This document shows, in pieces, positions 56,871-64,000 of a DNA stretch of 64,000 bases (the first letter of the stretch is position 1; each line of letters begins with the position of its first letter). The notes below the pieces were generated by a model. The model was not told the DNA's origin. It saw only the letters and a program-made list of their open reading frames with translations, and made no database searches. Where the stretch lies: positions 2,529,501-2,593,500 of the forward strand of contig NZ_CP037951.1 in assembly GCF_004358445.1 (NCBI RefSeq), written 5' to 3'. The translations under genes and the position numbers were made by a program. Source of the stretch: Parashewanella tropica (lineage in GTDB: Bacteria; Pseudomonadota; Gammaproteobacteria; Enterobacterales; Shewanellaceae).

Positions 56871-59800
56871 TTGGCGACGGGAATAACACCAGCCCTAGTA
56901 TTGAATCCGCGAAGCTTATTAAAAATCAATGAGATGGACTACTCCCCACTTGCGAGAGAGCAATCCATCGAATTGAGGTTAACAGGGCTGCAGGGGTTAA
57001 GGTACCAAAAATACCGTATCAAATTGGTGAACAATAAAATACAACTGGAGGGGTTTCATAAAAACAGATCCCCTCAGCCTGCCTGTGTCTTGGGTTTAGA
57101 CTCAGAACACCCTGCTGTCGTTATTTTAGAAGAAGCTTTAGTTTCTCCCTACATGCCTCACACGATTATTGCACAACAACTCACAGATTTACCTGTAGAA
57201 AGACAAAAACAAATAATGATTAAAATGTCTAACTACAAGGCAATGAAAGTCATACAATCCATGCTAAAGCTTAGGCAACACAAAGCTTTAGAACTCTTAC
57301 AGATGTTTCCATCTAAAGTATGTTTATCAATGATCGCTGAGCTGCCTGCTGAATTACTGAGTGAATTACTGACAGAATATAAGGGCAATAGGGAACATGG
57401 CTTAAATCAAATATTACCTTATATGCCAAACGCAGTATCACTTCCCTTTATAAATCACCTTAGCCCAAGTGAGCAATTAGCCTATTTTAAAAGCCTCAGC
57501 TTAACCACATCTCAAGAATTTAGTTCATTTTCCATAGAGCAAATTAGACAGCAGTTAAACAGCATTGATTCCGATAAACGCCACACTCTATTGGTAGCTT
57601 GTGCTCCATCCTTAGCCTTAGAGCTACTGCAACGCCTTTCTCAGGAAAACAAAAAAGAAGCGCTACATAAATTACCGCCAGAAAGAGTTAAAAATATCCT
57701 GATTTGTTCGCTCTATCTTGAGACATCACCCGAAACATACATACAACTCGAACAATCGCCTTGGTGGACTCAAGAGTGTAAACACCTCACTTATGATGAT
57801 TGGATATTATTCGTACCTACAGAGAAAACACCCTCTTCTGCTAATGTAGTAGAAATGCCCTGTGGTACATTTAACGAATGCGTAACCTTATTACATGAAA
57901 CAAATAAAGAGCAACTCAATGCGGTATCGCACTGCTTTTCAGCTGAAGAACTCGTCTTTATCTTGCAATTAGAACAACACCCTGCAACACAGAGTTTGAG
58001 TGAGATTGACGCGCCGATTTGTTCAAAGCTAAGACAGTTAAAAATCCTTTCCCCCATACTTCTTAATTTATTTGAACTTGGGGGTCATCAGGAAGGTTTT
58101 AATTTGGCGACAGAGTGCTCAGCGGAGCAGGTTTTATTACGCCTCAATCAACTCGAAAATAAAGCTTTAAACTTGTTTTTAGTCGAGCCTAGGACAAAAG
58201 CACTATTCGCTAGACTATTGATCCCTGCTATTAAACATCAAAAAGACGCTTATCTATTAACCGATGCATTAATGACAATAATGCAAAAAAGCCAAGTAGA
58301 AGCTCTAGGGTGCCTTCTACATCATTTCATGGAATTCCTTCCTCATTCAGCTCTGACTCAATTAAATATTGAAAACGTAGAATGTGCATTAATGGTTAGT
58401 TTTCAGATGAAAATGCCTATTCATAAACAACACGCTCTAATTCTTATACTTTTATCTCTAATTCCATTAGAAAGGAGGCTAGATTCTTCTCGTTATTGGT
58501 ACGCGAAATTGGGACCTATCCCTGCCGCCTACATTGATTCTATGCCTAGTGAGAGCTTTGAACTATGGTTTGATGCCTTTCAGCTATTTCCACGTGAAAA
58601 ACAGCTAAGCTCTATCCGCGCTCTTCAAAGTGATACTTGGTTAAAAAAAGCAAAAATAATACCGGTTGAGCAATTACATTCTTGGATTGATTTTGATAGC
58701 GAACTGCAAACACAATACTGGCTTACAAGACCAAATAGGATAAGTCTTGCAGAATTATTTGTTACTGTTGAGCCTCAACAAAGGCATGCTTTATTTCACA
58801 ACATATCTGCTTTAGATTTAGCTGTTACGTTGATATCTTTACCAGCAAATGTTCGAATCGAAATCATTACTTCATCCGCATTTCACACAAAAATGCCTCA
58901 AGTGCTTGAGCAATGGGAAAACATAGACAGAGCAAATTTGCTTGCAACGTTACAACAAAATAAAAAACAAATAGACCTGATAGCCCTCCTAGACAAAAGA
59001 GAGTTCAAAAAATTAGCTATAGGATTGGCCACTACCAAAGCAAAAGCAAGAGCAAGCATTATCTGTAAAGAATTCAAAAAATACCGAGTTAAAAAATTGG
59101 AAAGGCTAAGCGAAGAAGATACTGACTTCATCAAAATGGAGAATCAGCGTCACCAACTTACTTATTGGCTTAAAAAAGACAGTATTTTTCCTCCGCTGCG
59201 TGAACCCAATAAAGTCACTCTACAGATCCCACCAGATAAAACTATAAAAGGTGCTTTTAAAGTTTGTAAAAGTTTTGATAAGTCATTCATAAAATTCGTC
59301 GTAATAGAGCTTAACGAAAATAATTTCCCAGTGCCGATAGACCTTCGAGAAATCGAAAAAAGTCAGTCCATATTGGAACAATTATTAACCGATGCGACAG
59401 CAGTACGATCTAGCTTGCCCACCATTTCACCTGGGTTACAAGGGCAATATATAGAACATGTTCCTGACGGAGAAAATGGACCACATAGTATTATGATTGC
59501 CGCAAAAGGAGGAGCTAGTTTGGCGGCGACAACTTCACCTGTAAAAGGTACACCAATGAAGGTCAATATTAGTTGTTTTGAGCAATTATGTGCCGATATT
59601 GCTACATCTCATCGACTGGGTTATTTTTATCGTGATATTAAGCCTGACAATATTTTATATGCAGAATACGCTGATCCTCAAAGGCAAAGTCGGTATAACA
59701 GACCCCAGCTTCATCAGATAGATTTATCGACTCTATGTTGGGCTCCTGAAGCTATGGATCCTACTCGTAGCCACCAATACAGTTTCCCATTAGAGGAACC

Positions 59801-60218
59801 TACAGGAACCGTATCTCACATAACTCAACAATTATTAGAAAATAAGCAAAACGCTGATAGAGAAGGGCTTAAAAATGCTGACAACTATGCTCTACTTCTG
59901 ACCATATTAGGAAGTGTGGATTCGGAATTTAACCGTATTGAAAAAAGCCCGAGCCAATTTGATCCTAACGAACACCCTAAATTTGCAAAACGAGCCATGC
60001 CGGGTGCCAAAAATGCATTTGTTTTTGGTATCTTGCATGAAGATAACTCACCAGAATGCAACCGTCATATTATCATTAAAGCTGTTAAAAAATACGTGAA
60101 ACCTGAACACCACGAAACGGTTATACGATTTTTAACTGATCCTGTGAAGTATCCATTAAGACGGCCTGTTGTAGAACTAATGGATTGGGAAGTGGATGAT
60201 AGGGAATTCTTGGAATAA
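56871..60218 (+). CDS. giant helical-repeat protein with C-terminal kinase-like domain, copy 2
   Basis: 1115 residues starting at TTG 56871 with AGGA upstream; the next ATG is at 56934. It is a paralogue of the gene before it: shared features include LP-x-ER helical repeats (LPPERVKNILI), a WW motif (SPWWTQECKHL), EQLHSWIDF, PGLQG and the kinase-like core. The catalytic loop is YRDIKPDN (Arg921, Asp922, Lys924, Asn927), the metal motif is DLS (Asp951), and the helix-F Asp is Asp1004 (ADNYALLLTI). It lacks the long acidic linker of copy 1. The pair probably forms a transcription unit (148-bp gap). No signal peptide. Function is unknown. Confidence 0.72.
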   Translation: MATGITPALVLNPRSLLKINEMDYSPLAREQSIELRLTGLQGLRYQKYRIKLVNNKIQLEGFHKNRSPQPACVLGLDSEHPAVVILEEALVSPYMPHTIIAQQLTDLPVERQKQIMIKMSNYKAMKVIQSMLKLRQHKALELLQMFPSKVCLSMIAELPAELLSELLTEYKGNREHGLNQILPYMPNAVSLPFINHLSPSEQLAYFKSLSLTTSQEFSSFSIEQIRQQLNSIDSDKRHTLLVACAPSLALELLQRLSQENKKEALHKLPPERVKNILICSLYLETSPETYIQLEQSPWWTQECKHLTYDDWILFVPTEKTPSSANVVEMPCGTFNECVTLLHETNKEQLNAVSHCFSAEELVFILQLEQHPATQSLSEIDAPICSKLRQLKILSPILLNLFELGGHQEGFNLATECSAEQVLLRLNQLENKALNLFLVEPRTKALFARLLIPAIKHQKDAYLLTDALMTIMQKSQVEALGCLLHHFMEFLPHSALTQLNIENVECALMVSFQMKMPIHKQHALILILLSLIPLERRLDSSRYWYAKLGPIPAAYIDSMPSESFELWFDAFQLFPREKQLSSIRALQSDTWLKKAKIIPVEQLHSWIDFDSELQTQYWLTRPNRISLAELFVTVEPQQRHALFHNISALDLAVTLISLPANVRIEIITSSAFHTKMPQVLEQWENIDRANLLATLQQNKKQIDLIALLDKREFKKLAIGLATTKAKARASIICKEFKKYRVKKLERLSEEDTDFIKMENQRHQLTYWLKKDSIFPPLREPNKVTLQIPPDKTIKGAFKVCKSFDKSFIKFVVIELNENNFPVPIDLREIEKSQSILEQLLTDATAVRSSLPTISPGLQGQYIEHVPDGENGPHSIMIAAKGGASLAATTSPVKGTPMKVNISCFEQLCADIATSHRLGYFYRDIKPDNILYAEYADPQRQSRYNRPQLHQIDLSTLCWAPEAMDPTRSHQYSFPLEEPTGTVSHITQQLLENKQNADREGLKNADNYALLLTILGSVDSEFNRIEKSPSQFDPNEHPKFAKRAMPGAKNAFVFGILHEDNSPECNRHIIIKAVKKYVKPEHHETVIRFLTDPVKYPLRRPVVELMDWEVDDREFLE

Positions 60219-60222
60219 GAAT

Positions 60223-60307
60223 GGGCGATACATCATCAAAATAGCTCTCCCTGATTGGCAAGGTCAAATGCCTTGCCAAAACTATTCTGTTCAACGATAT
60301 ATCGCCC
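60223..60307. terminator. nested inverted repeat at a convergent junction
   Basis: The outer arms GGGCGATA and TATCGCCC (60223-60230, 60300-60307) enclose AATAG/CTATT and a perfect 9-bp hairpin TTGGCAAGG / CCTTGCCAA with a 7-nt loop (60255-60279). It lies between the rightward kinase-like gene and leftward ppsA and may end both transcripts. Confidence 0.65.
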
Positions 60308-60327
60308 TAAAACTTATAGCCTGAAGC

Positions 60328-62697
60328 TTAAGCGTGGTTTTCAGCCAAATACAACCAAGTATCAATCACTGTATCTGGGTTAAGAGAAACAGTATCAATG
60401 CCTTGCTCTACCAACCATGCTGCGAAATCTGGATGATCTGATGGACCTTGACCGCAGATACCTACGTAAGCACCTTTCTTCTTAGCTGCTTGAATTGCCA
60501 TAGCAAGAAGTTTCTTAACAGCAGGGTCACGCTCATCGAATAAGTGACTGATGATGCCAGAATCACGGTCTAGACCGAGTGACAACTGAGTTAAGTCATT
60601 TGAACCGATAGAGAAGCCATCAAAGTATTCTAAGAACTCTTCAGCTAATAGTGCGTTTGATGGTAGTTCACACATCATAATGACACGTAAACCATCTTTA
60701 CCGCGCTCTAAGCCTTGCTCTTTAAGTAATTCAATCACTTGAGCCGCTTCATCCAGAGTACGCACAAATGGGATCATGATTTCTACATTCTTAAGACCCA
60801 TTTCGTTACGAACACGTTTGATAGCTTCACACTCAAGTGCAAAACAATCGCGGAACGACTCAGAGATATAACGGCTCGCACCACGGAAGCCCAACATTGG
60901 GTTTTCTTCTTCTGGCTCGTAATGCTCACCACCGACAAGGTTTGCGTATTCGTTTGACTTGAAGTCAGACATACGAACAATAACCTTCTTAGGATGGAAT
61001 GCCGCACCGATTGTCGCGATACCTTCAACTAAGCGAGAAACATAGTATTCAACAGGCGATTCGTAACCCGCAATCATCTCATGGATTTCTTGCTGAAGTG
61101 CTGCATCTTGCTTATCAAACTCAAGTAGCGCTTTAGGGTGAATACCAATCATACGGTTGATGATGAACTCAAGACGAGCTAGACCTACACCTTCATGTGG
61201 CAAACGAGCAAAGTCAAATGCACGATCTGGGTTACCTACGTTCATCATGATCTTCATCGGAAGTTCTGGCAGAGTATCAACACGGTTGGTGACCACTTCA
61301 AACTCTTGTTGACCTTGATAAATGTAACCAGAGTCACCTTCTGCACAAGAAACAGTAACTTCTTGACCAGTCTTAACGATATCAGTGACATCACCACAAC
61401 CAACTACTGCAGGAACACCTAATTCACGAGCAATAATTGCAGCGTGACAAGTACGACCGCCACGGTTAGTTACAATCGCGCTTGCACGTTTCATGATTGG
61501 TTCCCAATCAGGGTCAGTCATGTCAGTAACTAATACATCGCCTTCTTGGATTTGGTCCATTTCATCAAGTGACTTAAGCACTTTAGCAACACCAGTACCA
61601 ATCTTATGACCAATAGCACGGCCTTCACTTAAAAGCTCACCACGAGTTTTTAGATGATAACGCTCAATTAATTGAACATCTTCACGACTGCGTACTGTTT
61701 CTGGGCGTGCTTGAACGATGTAAAGCTTGCCATCATTACCGTCTTTCGCCCACTCGATATCCATTGGACGACCGTAGTGCTTTTCAATGATCATCGCTTG
61801 CTTAGCAAGTTCCATGACTTCTTCATCAGAAACAGAGAATTGACGACGGTTTTCAGCTTCTACATCTTCAATCTTAACTTGCTTACCATGGCTAGCATCG
61901 TCCGAGTAAACCATTTGAATTAGCTTGCTACCGATGTTGCGACGGACAACGGCTTTATGGCCTGCTTTAAGTGTTGGCTTATGAACATAAAATTCATCTG
62001 GGTTTACAGCGCCCTGTACAACCATTTCACCCAAACCAAATGATGAAGTAATGAATACAACGTCATTGTTACCAGACTCAGTATCCATGGTGAACATAAC
62101 ACCAGACGCTGCTTTATCTGAACGAACCATGCGCTGGATACCAGCAGAAAGTGCTACGCCGCGGTGATCATACCCTTGGTGAACACGGTAAGAAATGGCA
62201 CGGTCGTTAAATAAAGACGCAAATACGTGCTTGATGGCTACAAGAACTGAATCGTAACCTTTAACGTTTAGGAAAGTTTCTTGCTGACCAGCAAAAGAAG
62301 CATCAGGCATATCTTCTGCAGTTGCAGATGAACGAACAGCAAATGAAGCGTCTTGAGTTTCAGATGAAAGCTTGTCATAAGCTTCACGAATGGCTTGTTC
62401 TAATTCTGGTTGGAATGGGGTGTCGATTACCCATTGTCTGATCTGTGCGCCAACTTTAGCAAGTTGATTAACATCATCTACATCCAATGTATCTAAGATT
62501 TCATAAATCTTCTGATTAACTCCACTTTGCTCAAGAAATTCATTAAACGCATGTGAAGTAGTTGCAAAGCCTCCTGGAACCTGAACACCAGCATTAGATA
62601 AGTTGCTGATCATCTCGCCAAGAGATGCATTTTTACCGCCAACAGTGTTGACGTCGCCCATGCCTAATTCTTGATACCAGAGTACATATTGTTGCAC
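60328..62697 (-). CDS. ppsA: phosphoenolpyruvate synthase
   Basis: Converts pyruvate, ATP and water to PEP, AMP and phosphate; the gluconeogenic entry enzyme. The N-terminal ATP-binding domain has [10 protein letters not shown] and [28 protein letters not shown]. The phosphohistidine is His418 in [15 protein letters not shown]. The C-terminal PEP domain has [18 protein letters not shown] and [14 protein letters not shown]. The 789 residues match the family. It is divergent from its likely regulator ppsR. Confidence 0.97.
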   Translation of the reverse strand: MQQYVLWYQELGMGDVNTVGGKNASLGEMISNLSNAGVQVPGGFATTSHAFNEFLEQSGVNQKIYEILDTLDVDDVNQLAKVGAQIRQWVIDTPFQPELEQAIREAYDKLSSETQDASFAVRSSATAEDMPDASFAGQQETFLNVKGYDSVLVAIKHVFASLFNDRAISYRVHQGYDHRGVALSAGIQRMVRSDKAASGVMFTMDTESGNNDVVFITSSFGLGEMVVQGAVNPDEFYVHKPTLKAGHKAVVRRNIGSKLIQMVYSDDASHGKQVKIEDVEAENRRQFSVSDEEVMELAKQAMIIEKHYGRPMDIEWAKDGNDGKLYIVQARPETVRSREDVQLIERYHLKTRGELLSEGRAIGHKIGTGVAKVLKSLDEMDQIQEGDVLVTDMTDPDWEPIMKRASAIVTNRGGRTCHAAIIARELGVPAVVGCGDVTDIVKTGQEVTVSCAEGDSGYIYQGQQEFEVVTNRVDTLPELPMKIMMNVGNPDRAFDFARLPHEGVGLARLEFIINRMIGIHPKALLEFDKQDAALQQEIHEMIAGYESPVEYYVSRLVEGIATIGAAFHPKKVIVRMSDFKSNEYANLVGGEHYEPEEENPMLGFRGASRYISESFRDCFALECEAIKRVRNEMGLKNVEIMIPFVRTLDEAAQVIELLKEQGLERGKDGLRVIMMCELPSNALLAEEFLEYFDGFSIGSNDLTQLSLGLDRDSGIISHLFDERDPAVKKLLAMAIQAAKKKGAYVGICGQGPSDHPDFAAWLVEQGIDTVSLNPDTVIDTWLYLAENHA

Positions 62698-62988
62698 AGT
62701 TCTATCTCCGTGTGTGTGAAATACTGATTCTGATAAGAGTTTTAAACTGTAACACTTTCAACCTAGCTTTCATTTACTCAAAGAGCACTCAATACGGTTA
62801 AAAACCTTTACACTAAGTTCATCTTGAAGCACTCAAAAACAAACCAAGTATTTACAGAGGGTTAAAGTAAAACTTCTATCAGAATAAGTATCTAGCCCTT
62901 CACAGAATTGCAACGGCATTTTACACTCCGTTATGAGAGTCGTAAACGTATAATTTCATTTGTAATTTTATTACCACAAGAGGCAGTT
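62698..62988. other. divergent ppsA/ppsR promoter region
   Basis: A 291-bp A/T-rich stretch without a gene. It separates the leftward ppsA and rightward ppsR and must hold both promoters. No operator could be named with confidence. Confidence 0.45.
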
Positions 62989-63801
62989 ATGGTACCAAAG
63001 GTATTCTTTATTTCAGACGGAACAGCAATCACTGCAGAGGTATTCGGGCATGCGGTTTTGTCGCAATTCCCCATTGATTTTGAACAAGTTACAATTCCTT
63101 TTGTGGAGACAATAAAAAAAGCAGAAGAAGTTACCAAACAGATAAATGATAGTTTTATTACAACAGGCGTACAGCCTTTGGTCTTTCATTCCATCGTAAA
63201 GCCAGAAATCCGACATATAATTACAGCGTCCGAAGGAGCGAATTATGATTTCTTAAATACTTTTGTTGCGCCACTTGAGGAACAATTAGGTATAAAGGCA
63301 GCACCAAAAGTACATAGAACCCATGGGAAAACCAATGGTGCTTACGAAAACAGAATCCATGCTATCAACTTTTCATTAGATAATGATGACGGACAAACCC
63401 TAAAGCACATGGATGAAGCCGACATTATTCTTTTAGGTGTTTCACGTTGCGGCAAAACACCATCGAGTTTATATCTATCTATGCAATTTGGCATAAAAGC
63501 GGCCAACTATCCTTTTGTTGAGGATGACATGGACAACCTCAAACTGCCTGAAGCCTTGAAGCGCAACAAAAAGAAATTGTTTGGTTTAACTATCGACCCA
63601 ATGCGCTTACATGAAATTAGACAAGGACGAATGCAGAATAGTCGTTACTCTTCGCTAAGGCAGTGCAGAATTGAAGTAAAAGAAGTTGAAATGCTTTATA
63701 AGAAAGAACGTATTCCTTATATAAGCACTACCAACCATTCTGTTGAAGAAATTTCAGCTAAAATCCTTGATATTACAGGGCTAGAAAGACATATGTTTTG
63801 A
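62989..63801 (+). CDS. ppsR: PEP synthase regulatory protein (kinase/pyrophosphorylase, DUF299)
   Basis: A bifunctional ADP-dependent kinase and Pi-dependent pyrophosphorylase that switches PEP synthase off and on by phosphorylating a Thr next to the catalytic His. The P-loop is [11 protein letters not shown] at residues 150-160, and the N-terminal [22 protein letters not shown] is typical. The ATG at 62989 with AGAGG upstream gives 270 residues; the frame extends upstream to 62908, but that extension is not like the family. The target ppsA is adjacent and divergent. Confidence 0.94.
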   Translation: MVPKVFFISDGTAITAEVFGHAVLSQFPIDFEQVTIPFVETIKKAEEVTKQINDSFITTGVQPLVFHSIVKPEIRHIITASEGANYDFLNTFVAPLEEQLGIKAAPKVHRTHGKTNGAYENRIHAINFSLDNDDGQTLKHMDEADIILLGVSRCGKTPSSLYLSMQFGIKAANYPFVEDDMDNLKLPEALKRNKKKLFGLTIDPMRLHEIRQGRMQNSRYSSLRQCRIEVKEVEMLYKKERIPYISTTNHSVEEISAKILDITGLERHMF

Positions 63802-64000
63802 TCTCAAAAAATCGCATTAGATTACATCTGTAGTGGCTCTTCTCGAGTCACTACCACACCTAACCAGAAAAAGTTAACGGTTTACTGCTTTCAATCAATT
63901 AATCTCATCAATTTAAAAGAAAAGACACTGCGAATGTGACACGCTTCCGTTATAATCGTTAGCATTTGGCAACAGCGCCCTATATTTGTTTGGATAGTTA
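63802..64000. other. gene-free end of window
   Basis: 199 bp with no supported gene. A TATAAT hexamer is at 63951-63956, but no good -35 is found 16-18 bp upstream, so a promoter for a gene beyond the window is possible and unproven. Confidence 0.3.

Noticed and set aside
1-64000. tRNA or rRNA genes
   Set aside because: No tRNA cloverleaf with a CCA end, T-loop GGTTCRA pattern or rRNA segment was recognised by eye; a tRNAscan run would settle it.

Overview
The window is a chromosomal segment of a marine, facultatively anaerobic gammaproteobacterium of the Alteromonadales, most like Shewanellaceae (Shewanella or Parashewanella). This rests on the yceD-rpmF-plsX-fabHDG-acpP-fabF block beside rluC and rne, the contiguous recC-recB-recD order, periplasmic nitrate reductase of the NapEDABC type with a CRP-like site, and divergent ppsA/ppsR. 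The organism call is inference from gene content; no 16S or marker search was possible.

Region 1 (1-8.5 kb) is the fatty-acid and phospholipid initiation cluster, read leftward from yceD to fabF, with maf (yceF) divergent and a frame-disrupted rluC. Region 2 (8.5-19.5 kb) holds rne with a long leader, a SulP transporter, a secreted serine hydrolase, a fused MsrB-MsrA repair enzyme, a 2-oxoglutarate/Fe(II)-type oxygenase, a complete IS3-family insertion with a 3-bp target duplication, and an Ig-like lipoprotein with a stop codon in its signal peptide. Region 3 (19.6-41 kb) contains recCBD, a Tag-like glycosylase, a D-Ala-D-Ala ligase, a four-gene cluster of unknown product (His-rich membrane protein, DarB/StlD-like ketosynthase, haem-oxygenase-fold diiron-type enzyme, unknown protein), a cupin, a P-loop kinase-like protein, a tricorn-like protease, PpiC and an RsmB-type rRNA methyltransferase.

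Region 4 (41-51 kb) has two complete napEDABC operons in tandem. CRP/FNR-like palindromes lie upstream of each: one in front of copy 1 and three in front of copy 2. Region 5 (51-64 kb) has two small enzymes, then two tandem paralogous giant proteins (1432 and 1115 aa). These have helical LP-x-E repeats and a C-terminal protein-kinase-like domain (RDIKPDN loop, DLS in place of DFG). The convergent ppsA and its regulator ppsR close the window.

A structured repeat recurs four times (3.6, 12.4, 35.1 and 46.1 kb). Each copy is about 95-101 nt, with a long outer stem whose sequence differs between copies while remaining paired, around two internal hairpins. One copy splits napE from napD and another lies between fabH and fabD. 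This repeat family, the tandem kinase-like giants and the ketosynthase cluster are the strongest candidates for undescribed biology.
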